From Rothia uropygialis (lineage in GTDB: Bacteria; Actinomycetota; Actinomycetes; Actinomycetales; Micrococcaceae): a stretch of DNA of 64,000 nt. The stretch is from positions 124,001-188,000 of the forward strand of contig NZ_NOIS01000003.1 of the NCBI RefSeq assembly GCF_004137765.1. Reading direction: 5' to 3'. Below, in pieces: positions 17,696 to 24,923 of the stretch. Positions within the stretch are counted from its first letter, which is position 1. Each line of letters begins with the position of its first letter. The position numbers and the translations under genes were made by a program. The notes beneath the pieces were generated by a model that had not been told where the DNA came from, did not search any database, and saw only the letters and a program-made list of their open reading frames with translations.

Positions 17696-17724
17696 GTCTT
17701 AGCGTCACAATCAAAGAGTGACAA
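17696..17724 (-). promoter_or_regulatory. Possible promoter of the exopolysaccharide operon
   Basis: TTGTCA (17724-17719) and TAAGAC (17701-17696) on the minus strand are 17 bases apart, just before the TTG start of the first glycosyltransferase. The -10 is a weak match, so the call is tentative. A GTCAC...GTGAC inverted repeat (about 17703-17721) overlaps the spacer and could bind a regulator. Confidence 0.28.
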
Positions 17725-18228
17725 CAGAGTTCCCGCCTGCGGCAAAACGACGGGAAAGCAAATCCTGGACAATCTTACATACGGCGAGGGCCGCACGAAG
17801 GGGCGTAGTGACGATGCAGACGGTACCGCGCTTTGGCTCCAGGAGCCTCAAAGAGAGGCAAAATCGTGCTCTGACTATGTAAAACAGAGATGGTTTCCAC
17901 AAACTTCACAGGTACGAAGCGAAGTCACACAATGTGTTTTACTTCACCCTCAAAGGGGCATCCGACGGAAGACCCCGCGCGAATCCAAAAACTCCCCCAC
18001 GATCGAGGAAGGAGGTCGGAGACGACGCCGCCGTTTTGGCATCCCGTTGAAAGCGGGAGCTCTCGCCATGCCCCCCCCCTCAACGATCCCGAGGGTCGAC
18101 CCTGCCGGAGAGAGCACCCGTGTTACGAACTTCCCGCCCATGTCGCGCAGAACATTGAAGAACGAGTCGGCATCAGTCAGAGAGATCGATTCAACCAAGA
18201 TGGTCCTGAAACCTCTGCACCCGACCCC
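17725..18228. other. Intergenic region, no gene supported
   Basis: This is the bulk of the 616-base gap between the exopolysaccharide operon and the Gfo/Idh pair. Short reading frames cross it on both strands, but none has a ribosome site, family motif or coherent coding pattern. No tRNA-like fold or long hairpin is seen. It probably serves as divergent promoter space. Confidence 0.5.
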
Positions 18229-18257
18229 TTGACCTGTGACCCACAACTCAGAATACT
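18229..18257 (+). promoter_or_regulatory. Promoter of the Gfo/Idh dehydrogenase pair
   Basis: TTGACC (18229-18234) and AATACT (18252-18257) are separated by exactly 17 bases; they match the -35 and -10 consensus at 5/6 and 4/6. Transcription would begin near 18264, inside the inverted repeat that follows, as expected for a repressor-controlled promoter. Confidence 0.5.
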
Positions 18258-18268
18258 TGTCCTGACAA
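18257..18268. promoter_or_regulatory. Putative inositol-regulon operator before the Gfo/Idh pair
   Basis: TTGTC-CT-GACAA is a perfect 5+5 inverted repeat placed at the predicted transcription start. The same element occurs as TTTGTCCGGACAAA at 52329 and as related copies at 47581 and 47597 beside inositol genes. It also fits the motif I recall for Corynebacterium IolR (KGWCHTRACA). Inferred function: repression in the absence of an inositol-derived inducer. Confidence 0.55.
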
Positions 18269-18294
18269 ACTGTCATTAGGCTTAAGGGGAATCC

Positions 18295-19503
18295 ATGAAT
18301 GGTCAGAAGCTCTCAGTCGCGGTCATCGGTGCAGGAATGGCTGGTCGCGCGCACGCCTACGGATATCGGCAGGCGGGCTCCGTCTTCGACCCCCAGTTCC
18401 CTGACATCCACCTTGCGGCCGTAGCGGACATGAACGTCGAGCTGGGCCAAGACACCGCGCGCCGCTATGGATTCGACAAGACCTATTCGGACTGGACCGA
18501 GGTCGCCGAAGACCCGGAGATCGATGCCGTGAGCATCGTCGTCGGCAACGCATTACACCTTCGCATCGCGAAAGGGCTGCTGGAGGCCGGTAAGCACGTG
18601 CTCTGCGAGAAACCTCTTGCCGGAACACTCGAAGATGCCGAAGCAATGGTCGAGCTGGAGAAAGAATACGGACAGAAGACCGACCGGCTCGGCCGCCCGC
18701 TCGTCACCTCGGTCGGATACACGGTCCGCCGAATGCCCGCACTGAACGCCGTCAAGCAGAAAGTCGACTCGGGCGAATTCGGCCCGGTCACCAACTTCAT
18801 CTCCACCTACCTGTGCGACTACTCGTGTGACGAAAAGGCTCCCATGTCATGGCGCTACAAGGGCGGCCCCGGATCGGGCGCCTTGGGCGATCTCGGATCG
18901 CACGTGATCGACACGGGCGAGTACATCAACGGTCCCGTGACGTCCGTCCGTGGCGCCTTCATGGACACGATCTACAAACAGAGGCACCTTCCGCTGGGTG
19001 CAGTGGTCGGCCACGGCCACGTAGAGGTCTCGGACGAGGTCGAACCGGTCGAAAACGAAGACTTCCTGACCTTCACCTGCACCTTCGCCAACGGCGCGAT
19101 AGGCACGTACACCATCTCCCGCGTCGCCTTCGGAACGCCGAATTTGCAGACCTACCACGTGGTCGGCCCGCAAGCTCAGGCTTCCTTCGATATCACCAAG
19201 CCGGCCGAGTTCATGTATGACGACGCCCAGGCCAGTCCCGATACCCGTGGGCAGCGCCGCGTGATCCTGAACTCTGACACACCGTTGTACGCGAACTCTT
19301 GCGCAATGGACGCTCCCGGAGTTGGCTGGAATTACAACGACAACTTCGCGATCCAGGCCCGTGCGTTCCTCGAGCAGGTCTCCGGGACGTCGAGCCAGCT
19401 GGCGCCGTGCGGCTCCTTCGCCGAGGGGCTCCACACGTTGCAGGTCATCCAGGCCATCGCGGAGTCAGCAGACAAATCCGGCGCGGAAGTGAAGGTCCAC
19501 TGA
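18295..19503 (+). CDS. Gfo/Idh/MocA-family NAD(P)-dependent oxidoreductase
   Basis: The 402-residue protein has the Rossmann motif VAVIGAGMAGRAHAYGYRQA, the conserved EKP motif in GKHVLCEKPLAGTLEDAEAM, and a C-terminal alpha/beta domain with GALGDLGSHVIDTGEYINGP, where the Asp/His residues typical of sugar and inositol dehydrogenases sit. It oxidises or reduces a cyclic polyol or sugar at one hydroxyl. One base separates its stop from the next dehydrogenase, so the two form an operon. The shared operator upstream ties it to the inositol cluster 20-30 kb away; scyllo- or chiro-inositol or an inosose is a plausible substrate, but this is inference. Confidence 0.85.
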   Translation: MNGQKLSVAVIGAGMAGRAHAYGYRQAGSVFDPQFPDIHLAAVADMNVELGQDTARRYGFDKTYSDWTEVAEDPEIDAVSIVVGNALHLRIAKGLLEAGKHVLCEKPLAGTLEDAEAMVELEKEYGQKTDRLGRPLVTSVGYTVRRMPALNAVKQKVDSGEFGPVTNFISTYLCDYSCDEKAPMSWRYKGGPGSGALGDLGSHVIDTGEYINGPVTSVRGAFMDTIYKQRHLPLGAVVGHGHVEVSDEVEPVENEDFLTFTCTFANGAIGTYTISRVAFGTPNLQTYHVVGPQAQASFDITKPAEFMYDDAQASPDTRGQRRVILNSDTPLYANSCAMDAPGVGWNYNDNFAIQARAFLEQVSGTSSQLAPCGSFAEGLHTLQVIQAIAESADKSGAEVKVH

Positions 19504-19504
19504 T

Positions 19505-20542
19505 ATGAGAATCGCAGTGATGGGGGCCGGGACGATCGGCCAGATGCACGCGGCCAATCTAATGACCACGGAAGGTGTTACCGAAGTCGAGCTGGTGGGA
19601 CGAGATGCTGCTCGCGTTTCCGAGCACGCGGAGAAGGTGACGGAGCGCGCCGGGGCCGCAGGTGCGGGAGTACGTCTGACCACGACCACCGATGCGGACT
19701 CGGCCCTCAACGCTGCGGACGGCGTCGTCATCACCACGCCCGGCTCGACTCATCCGCAATTGGTGGCACATTCCGTGCGGATGGGCCTGCCCGTCTTCGT
19801 CGAGAAACCGCTGGCGACTTCGGCGCAGGAATACGCCGACCTGCTGGAAGGGATCACGGCGGCCGGGGCGGATGACAAAGTCATGGTGGGTTTCCACCGC
19901 CGGCACAGCAAGGAGTACAGAACCCTCAAGGGTCTGTTGGACGCCGGGCAGGCCGGAAAACTACGTGCGGTCTTCAGCGTCGATCATGACAAGTACGCAG
20001 CCGACCCCGAAGGCCTCGCGGGCTCAGGGGGAATCTTCGCGGACATGATGGCCCACGGATTCGACATCGTGCCATGGCTCGTGGGCGAACAGGCGACCAC
20101 CGTGTACGCGACAGGCTTCGCGGCCGCTCACGAGTCGTACCGTGATCACGATCAATTCGACACGGCGACCGCCCAGCTTTCGTTCTCATCGGGCCTCACG
20201 GCGACGATTTCCGTGATGCGCGGGCATGCAGTCGGACAGGACGTCAGGGCAGTCGTTCACGGAACCGAGAATTCCTACTCCGTCGGCGAGGCCGACAGGG
20301 TGGCGATGACGCGGATCGACACCGACGGGGAGATTCATCCTCCGGAGCACACATTCGAGGGTTATCAGGACAGGTTCTCGTCCGCATTCGTCATGGAGAT
20401 GCAAGATTTCGTGGCCCTGGTTGCCGGGGAAGGTCTCAACGACAGCCCGCCGTCTTCCGGTGTGCCCGGCATAGAACTTCTCGACGCCGCTCAGCGTTCG
20501 CTCCGCAGTGGGCGCCCGGAAGAGGTCAAGCCCTTGCGATAG
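19505..20542 (+). CDS. Gfo/Idh/MocA-family oxidoreductase (inositol 2-dehydrogenase-like)
   Basis: The 345-residue protein begins MRIAVMGAGTIGQMHAANLM (NAD-binding loop), contains VFVEKPLATSAQEYADLLEG (EKP motif with catalytic Lys) and GIFADMMAHGFDIVPWLVGE, the Asp-x3-His active-site segment of IolG/MocA proteins. Overall it resembles IolG at 39898-40875 in length and motif order, but the two are clearly different sequences. It lies 1 base after the preceding dehydrogenase and shares its promoter. A second inositol-type dehydrogenase could handle another inositol isomer; the substrate cannot be fixed from sequence. Confidence 0.85.
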   Translation: MRIAVMGAGTIGQMHAANLMTTEGVTEVELVGRDAARVSEHAEKVTERAGAAGAGVRLTTTTDADSALNAADGVVITTPGSTHPQLVAHSVRMGLPVFVEKPLATSAQEYADLLEGITAAGADDKVMVGFHRRHSKEYRTLKGLLDAGQAGKLRAVFSVDHDKYAADPEGLAGSGGIFADMMAHGFDIVPWLVGEQATTVYATGFAAAHESYRDHDQFDTATAQLSFSSGLTATISVMRGHAVGQDVRAVVHGTENSYSVGEADRVAMTRIDTDGEIHPPEHTFEGYQDRFSSAFVMEMQDFVALVAGEGLNDSPPSSGVPGIELLDAAQRSLRSGRPEEVKPLR

Positions 20543-20641
20543 GGCGCCTCCGACTTTTTCCGCCGACCGGATTGTCTTTCCTGGGGCCTGGACCCGCCCT
20601 TTGACGTGGTGTGAGTATGGAGGAACGCGAAGGAGGGCATG

Positions 20642-21013
20642 ATGAACACCGACACCAAAGAAATCTATCGCGAGTGGATCGACCGCCTCTGGAACGGGCC
20701 CGATTCCGCAGAGCAGCTGAGCGAGGCCGCCAAACAACTCGTGACCGATGAATTCGTTGGCCATTGGCCTGGGAGGGACGTGCACGGGCCTGAGGGGTTG
20801 GCCCAACTCATCGCGGAGACCAAGGCCATGTTCTCCGAACTCAGCTTCAAGATCGAGGTCGCTCCCCTAGCCGATGCGGATATGGTGGCCGCCCGCTGGA
20901 TCGGGACCGGAACCACGACGGACTGCTCGCCTTCACGCTTTTTCGGTAACGACATTCTTCGAATTCGTGATGGCCGCTTCTGCGAGTACTGGGTCGCATC
21001 GGCCGAGGGCTGA
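20642..21013 (+). CDS. SnoaL-like (NTF2-fold) protein
   Basis: The 123-residue protein has the pattern of a SnoaL-like ester cyclase/NTF2 fold: an N-terminal helix, then HWPGRDVHGPEGLAQLIAET, MFSELSFKIEVAPLADADMV, AARWIGTGTT and NDILRIRDGRFCEYWVASAE. Many such proteins are catalytic or ligand-binding without known substrate. AGGAGG at 20631-20636 is 5 bases from the ATG at 20642 and only 2 from an adjacent ATG at 20639, so 20642 is chosen. It stands 99 bases after the Gfo/Idh pair and may or may not be co-transcribed. Confidence 0.7.
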   Translation: MNTDTKEIYREWIDRLWNGPDSAEQLSEAAKQLVTDEFVGHWPGRDVHGPEGLAQLIAETKAMFSELSFKIEVAPLADADMVAARWIGTGTTTDCSPSRFFGNDILRIRDGRFCEYWVASAEG

Positions 21014-21447
21014 GCGGACCGCGACCAATCACCGTGATGCCGAAAACTCGTGACTCCACGCGCCTTCATCGCACCCCGCCAAGCTTTCCCTCTGGCCCCC
21101 ACACGGCAATGTTCGCTAAGGCGTATTTATCAACACTGGCATAGCGTATATTTAAGATTCGCCTGCCTTTTACCACGAGATGCCCCACGCCTAACGCCGA
21201 CGGGCACATGATCTGGTGGCTGCTGATAGGGCAGGTCGTAGCCGAGAGCAAGGAGGTCCATCGTGTCCTGGAGCAGACCGAAGCCAACCCCGAGATCACC
21301 AACGCCCTGCCCCAGAGCTGACAGGAACCCTGGCTTTGTCTCCGGCCCCTCTCCAACGCCATTGACTAAGGCGAAGACACCCACTGCTCCAGCCGAGACT
21401 TGTGAAGCCGTGTATTCAACCAACTTCTGACGAGCGAAAGGCACCCC
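21014..21447. other. Intergenic region with an AT-rich patch, no intact gene
   Basis: The first part includes an AT-rich stretch (about 21115-21165) unlike its surroundings, where promoter elements for the FMN reductase could lie. From 21190 to 21327 the plus strand reads open for about 40 codons with plausible codon use (HMIWWLLIGQVVAESKEVHR) and then stops, without a ribosome site. It might be a gene remnant. Nothing else is recognisable. Confidence 0.3.
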
Positions 21448-22014
21448 GTGACCAAGAACATCTCCGTCCTCGTCGGCAGCCTGCGCCGCGGCTCGTTCGC
21501 ACGCAAGATTGCCCACGAGACCTTGACGCACTTCCCCGCAGGCTACAACACGCAGATCGTCGAGATCCGCGACCTACCCCTCTACGACTTCGACTATGAC
21601 GACCCCGAGGTCCCCGAGAAGCCCACCCCAGCTGAGTACACACGCTTCCGCGAAACCATCAAAGCTTCCGATGGCGTCTTGTTCGTCACCGCGGAGAACA
21701 ATCGCACCATCCCCGCCTGCCTGAAGAACGCCATCGATATCGGCTCCAAACCCAACAGCGACGTCGCCTGGAAGGCCCTACCCGCCGGGATTATCAGCCA
21801 CTCCGTCGGTCGCATGGGCGGCTACAGCTCCCAAAAGAACCTCCGCCTGGCCCTGTCCTACTTCGACATGCCAACCCCCGGCCAACCCGAAGTCTTCCTC
21901 GGGCAGTCACCGACACTCTTCAACGACGAAGGGAAGATCGCTTCCGAGCGAACGGTCGAGTTCCTCCGGGACTACGTGGACCGCCTCGTCCAACTCGTGG
22001 AGGCGCACAAATAG
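21448..22014 (+). CDS. NAD(P)H-dependent FMN reductase (flavodoxin-like)
   Basis: The 188-residue protein shows the FMN-phosphate loop VLVGSLRRGSFARKIA at the N-terminus, LPLYDFDYDDPEVPEKPTPA, and GVLFVTAENNRTIPACLKNA, the P-x4-KNAID region that defines the ChrR/YieF-type flavin reductases. It reduces quinones or other electron acceptors with NAD(P)H in the cytoplasm. The start is a GTG at 21448 with GAAAGG upstream. The adjacent genes give no substrate hint. Confidence 0.87.
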   Translation: MTKNISVLVGSLRRGSFARKIAHETLTHFPAGYNTQIVEIRDLPLYDFDYDDPEVPEKPTPAEYTRFRETIKASDGVLFVTAENNRTIPACLKNAIDIGSKPNSDVAWKALPAGIISHSVGRMGGYSSQKNLRLALSYFDMPTPGQPEVFLGQSPTLFNDEGKIASERTVEFLRDYVDRLVQLVEAHK

Positions 22015-22039
22015 GTCCGCGAAGGCCCGCACGAGGCCC

Positions 22040-22136
22040 CCGAGGTAACACATCTGCGCCCCCGCGGCCCCACCCTGCCCGAGGTGGCACTTCTGTGCAG
22101 ATTCGACCGTGAATCACGCACAAAACTGCCACCTCG
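22040..22136. repeat. Three-copy short repeat forming a long hairpin
   Basis: The unit CGAGGTGGCA-n-TTnTGTGC occurs at 22040-22059 (degenerate), 22078-22098 and inverted at 22118-22136. Copies two and three form a near-perfect hairpin with an outer 9-base arm GAGGTGGCA/TGCCACCTC and an inner GTGC/GCAC. It lies just after the FMN reductase and may act as its terminator or be a dispersed REP-like element. Confidence 0.6.
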
Positions 22137-22244
22137 ACCCTCAAGTCTGGGCCACGGAAAGGAACCGGAAAACACCCGAAGAACTCGCCGTGACGACCTG
22201 ACGAAAGCCGTAAAAGCACCCACCGCAAACGTGACCCGTGTTAC

Positions 22245-22258
22245 GTTGTATATACAAC
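22245..22258. promoter_or_regulatory. Perfect 14-bp palindrome, GntR/HutC-type operator candidate
   Basis: GTTGTATATACAAC is a perfect 14-base palindrome 26 bases before the ATG of the YjiH-family gene. The core TGTATATACA is the type of site bound by HutC/FadR-class GntR regulators. No GntR gene is in the window, so the regulator would be encoded elsewhere. Confidence 0.5.
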
Positions 22259-22284
22259 CACTTCGTAGCTATGAGGGGTCGCAC

Positions 22285-23634
22285 ATGACCGAAAAATCAA
22301 GGGCGGAGACGCAAACCGCCGCCATGGTCCCGGTCGGCACACCGGGGGCCTGGAAAGATACCGCCAAACTGATCGTGTTCTCGTTGATCGGGATCGTGGT
22401 GTTCTTCGTACCCATCACGATGAACGGCAAGTCCTCGATACCGCTGGATCATCTGGTCACTCTGGTCCGTGAATACGCCGGGCCCGTCGTCCCGTGGCTG
22501 ATGCTCGCCTTGATCCTTGTCGGGTCCGCTCGGCCGTTCGTAACGGGGTCCTGGAACCAGACGCCCACGAAGATCGTGTTCTCGATCCTTAACGTGGTAG
22601 GGCTGTTAGCGGCAATCCTGATGGTTTCCGAGCCACCGGCATGGCTGGCAGATCCTGATATCGGCCCGTTCCTCTGGAAGACTCTGGTGCAGTCGGTGGG
22701 GCTGATCGTTCCGATCGGTGCGATCTTTCTGGGATTCCTGATCGGGTTCGGCCTGATGGAATTCGTAGGCGTATTCGTCCGCCCCATCATGCGTCCGATC
22801 TGGCGCACACCGGGCCGCTCCGCGGTCGACGCCGTTGCGAGCTTCGTGGGCTCCTACTCGCTGGGCCTGCTCATCACCAACCGCGTATACAAAGCCGGTG
22901 GGTACACAACACGAGAAGCGGCGATCGTGGCCGTGGGCTTCTCAACGGTGTCCGTGACCTTTATGGTGGTCGTGGCCAACGCCCTGGACCTCATGGACTA
23001 CTGGCTCATGTACTTCTTCGTCTCTCTCGTGGTGACGTTCTTGGTCACGGCGATTACCGTCCGCATCCCGCCGCTTTCTCGCGTTCCGGACAAGTATTAC
23101 CCCGGCTCCACTCCTACGCCGGAAGAGACGGTCACCCACAACCGTTTCGGGGTCGCATGGAGTCAAGCCCTGGGGACCCTGCGCTCGACTCCGGGCGTGT
23201 TCCGGGTAATTTGGGCCAACTTCAAAGACGGAGTCATGATGGCCTCATCCATCCTGCCTTCGATCATGTCGGTGGGGCTGATCGGGCTGCTTCTGGCAAA
23301 GCACACCCCGATTTTCGACTGGCTCGCCTGGATCTTCTACCCCGTGACCTGGCTAGTGCGGTTGCCCGAACCATTGATGGCAGGCAAAGCAGTAGGTCTG
23401 GGTCTGGTGGAGATGTTTCTGCCTTCCGCAGAGATCAGCCCCGACCAGAGCTTGATCCTGCGATTTGTGATCGCCGTGGTCTCCGTTTCCGGCATTATCT
23501 TCCTGTCCGCGATGGTCCCCTCCATCCTGGCCACGGAGATCCCCCTGAAATTCTGGGCATTGATTGTGATCTGGTTCGAACGTGTGGTGCTTTCCCTGCT
23601 CATCACAACGCCGATTGCGTACCTGCTCCTTTGA
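22285..23634 (+). CDS. yjiH: YjiH-family membrane protein with nucleoside-recognition (Gate) domains
   Basis: The 449-residue protein has about nine to ten membrane segments and two Gate-type repeats: GFLIGFGLMEFVGVFVRPIM with SAVDAVASFVGSYSLGLLIT, and LVRLPEPLMAGKAVGLGLVE with EMFLPSAEI. These match the YjiH family, whose members are thought to be transporters but have no established substrate. The ATG at 22285 follows GAGGGG at good spacing; longer frames run through the hairpin repeat. It stands alone and ends just before a strong bidirectional terminator. The operator-like palindrome suggests induction by a metabolite. Confidence 0.75.
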   Translation: MTEKSRAETQTAAMVPVGTPGAWKDTAKLIVFSLIGIVVFFVPITMNGKSSIPLDHLVTLVREYAGPVVPWLMLALILVGSARPFVTGSWNQTPTKIVFSILNVVGLLAAILMVSEPPAWLADPDIGPFLWKTLVQSVGLIVPIGAIFLGFLIGFGLMEFVGVFVRPIMRPIWRTPGRSAVDAVASFVGSYSLGLLITNRVYKAGGYTTREAAIVAVGFSTVSVTFMVVVANALDLMDYWLMYFFVSLVVTFLVTAITVRIPPLSRVPDKYYPGSTPTPEETVTHNRFGVAWSQALGTLRSTPGVFRVIWANFKDGVMMASSILPSIMSVGLIGLLLAKHTPIFDWLAWIFYPVTWLVRLPEPLMAGKAVGLGLVEMFLPSAEISPDQSLILRFVIAVVSVSGIIFLSAMVPSILATEIPLKFWALIVIWFERVVLSLLITTPIAYLLL

Positions 23635-23697
23635 TGCCCTGAAGCAAGAACGGCACGCCTTCGGCCATACGGAGGTCGGCCGAAATGGGTTAAAGTT

Positions 23698-23738
23698 CAT
23701 GGCCCCTTCGACTCCGCTGCGGAGTCGAAGGGGCCATG
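23698..23738. terminator. Bidirectional terminator between yjiH and ald
   Basis: Two perfect 20-base complementary arms (23698-23717 and 23719-23738) around a single base lie between two convergent genes. Reduced by sterically required loop bases, the stem is still about 18 bp and GC-rich. It should stop transcription of both yjiH and the eight-gene operon ending with ald. Confidence 0.85.
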
Positions 23739-23764
23739 GGCTTTCGGTGAACCACCCACCTGTC

Positions 23765-24892
23765 CTAGGCGGTGGGTTGGACGAGATTCGAATCCTCCGC
23801 ATTGTCCGTCGCCAGGTCGGGGAATGCGGCCATAACGCCGGGCTGGACCAGTCGTCCGCTCGCGGTATTGACCCCCTTGGCGATCGCCGCATCGGAAACG
23901 ATCGCGTACTCAGCGCCGTTACTGGCGATCTTCTTGATGAACGGCATCGTCGCGTTGGTCAACGCCTTGGTCGCGGTCTCGGGGACCGTTCCCGGCATAT
24001 TCGCGACGCAGTAATGCCGGATCCCGTCCACTTCGAAGATCGGGTCCTGGTACGTCGTGGGGTGCGAGGTCTCGAATGCGCCGCCCTGGTCGATGGCGAC
24101 GTCAATGAGGAGCGCATCTTCCTTGAGAAGTTTCAGATCGTTTCTCCTGACGACCTTGGGCGCGGCGCGACCGGGAACCAGCACGGCCCCAATCACGACG
24201 TCGGCATGGGCCAATTCCTCCTCAACGGTCACCGGATTCGACATCAGCACGCGAGCCCGCCTGTCCAGGATGTTCTCCAGTTCCCGAATTCGTTGGGAAG
24301 ACATATCAAGCACCGTGACTTCCGCCTGCATGCCGAGTGCGAGCAGCGCCGCGTTGGCACCGACCGCGCCTCCACCAATAATGACGACCCTACCCGGGGC
24401 CACACCTGGGGCGCCGCCGAGTAGCTTCCCGGGGCCGTTGCCGTCGCGGGTGAGGTGTTTGGCCGCGGCATGGACCGCCAGGCGTCCCGCAATCTCGCTC
24501 ATGGGAGTCAGCAGAGGCAACCCCGTCTCGTCCTGGACCGTCTCGTACGCGATAGCGAGGGTACCGGCGTCGAGAAGAGCCTCGGTCAAGGCGCGGTCCG
24601 CGGCCAAGTGCAGATAGGTGAAGAGGGTAAGGTCCGCACGCAGGAAGCGGTACTCGGACTCGATGGGCTCTTTGACCTTGATCAGCAGTTCCGCCTGCTC
24701 CCAGGCCTCCTCCTGATCCACCAGCTGGGCACCGACCTCTTCATAGGCCGGGTCCTGGAATCCTGCGGAGACCCCAGCATTCGCCTCCACGTAGACCGTA
24801 TGGCCGTTCCGGACCAGTTCGGCCACGTTGGCCGGGGTCAGGCCGACCCGTTCTTCCTGCGGCTTGATCTCCTTGACGACCGAAATGCGCAT
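23765..24892 (-). CDS. ald: Alanine dehydrogenase
   Basis: The 375-residue protein starts MRISVVKEIKPQEERVGLTP, contains LLIKVKEPIESEY (substrate-binding Lys), TLFTYLHLAAD (catalytic His), and the NAD-binding loop VVIIGGGAVGANAALLALGM, with the family end motif AYETVQDETGLPLLTPMSEI. It interconverts L-alanine and pyruvate plus ammonia with NADH. AGGAGG sits 7 bases before the ATG. As the last gene of the ectoine-type operon it could regenerate pyruvate from the alanine formed if the class III aminotransferase uses pyruvate as amino acceptor, releasing the nitrogen as ammonium. That link is inference; the enzyme identity is firm. Confidence 0.92.
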   Translation of the reverse strand: MRISVVKEIKPQEERVGLTPANVAELVRNGHTVYVEANAGVSAGFQDPAYEEVGAQLVDQEEAWEQAELLIKVKEPIESEYRFLRADLTLFTYLHLAADRALTEALLDAGTLAIAYETVQDETGLPLLTPMSEIAGRLAVHAAAKHLTRDGNGPGKLLGGAPGVAPGRVVIIGGGAVGANAALLALGMQAEVTVLDMSSQRIRELENILDRRARVLMSNPVTVEEELAHADVVIGAVLVPGRAAPKVVRRNDLKLLKEDALLIDVAIDQGGAFETSHPTTYQDPIFEVDGIRHYCVANMPGTVPETATKALTNATMPFIKKIASNGAEYAIVSDAAIAKGVNTASGRLVQPGVMAAFPDLATDNAEDSNLVQPTA

Positions 24893-24923
24893 TGTTTTTC
24901 CTCCTGAAAGTTCTGAGCGCGTC

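Noticed and set aside
17950-18276. 108-codon minus-strand frame in the intergenic region
   Set aside because: Its start overlaps the operator of the Gfo/Idh pair, it has no ribosome site and no recognisable motif.
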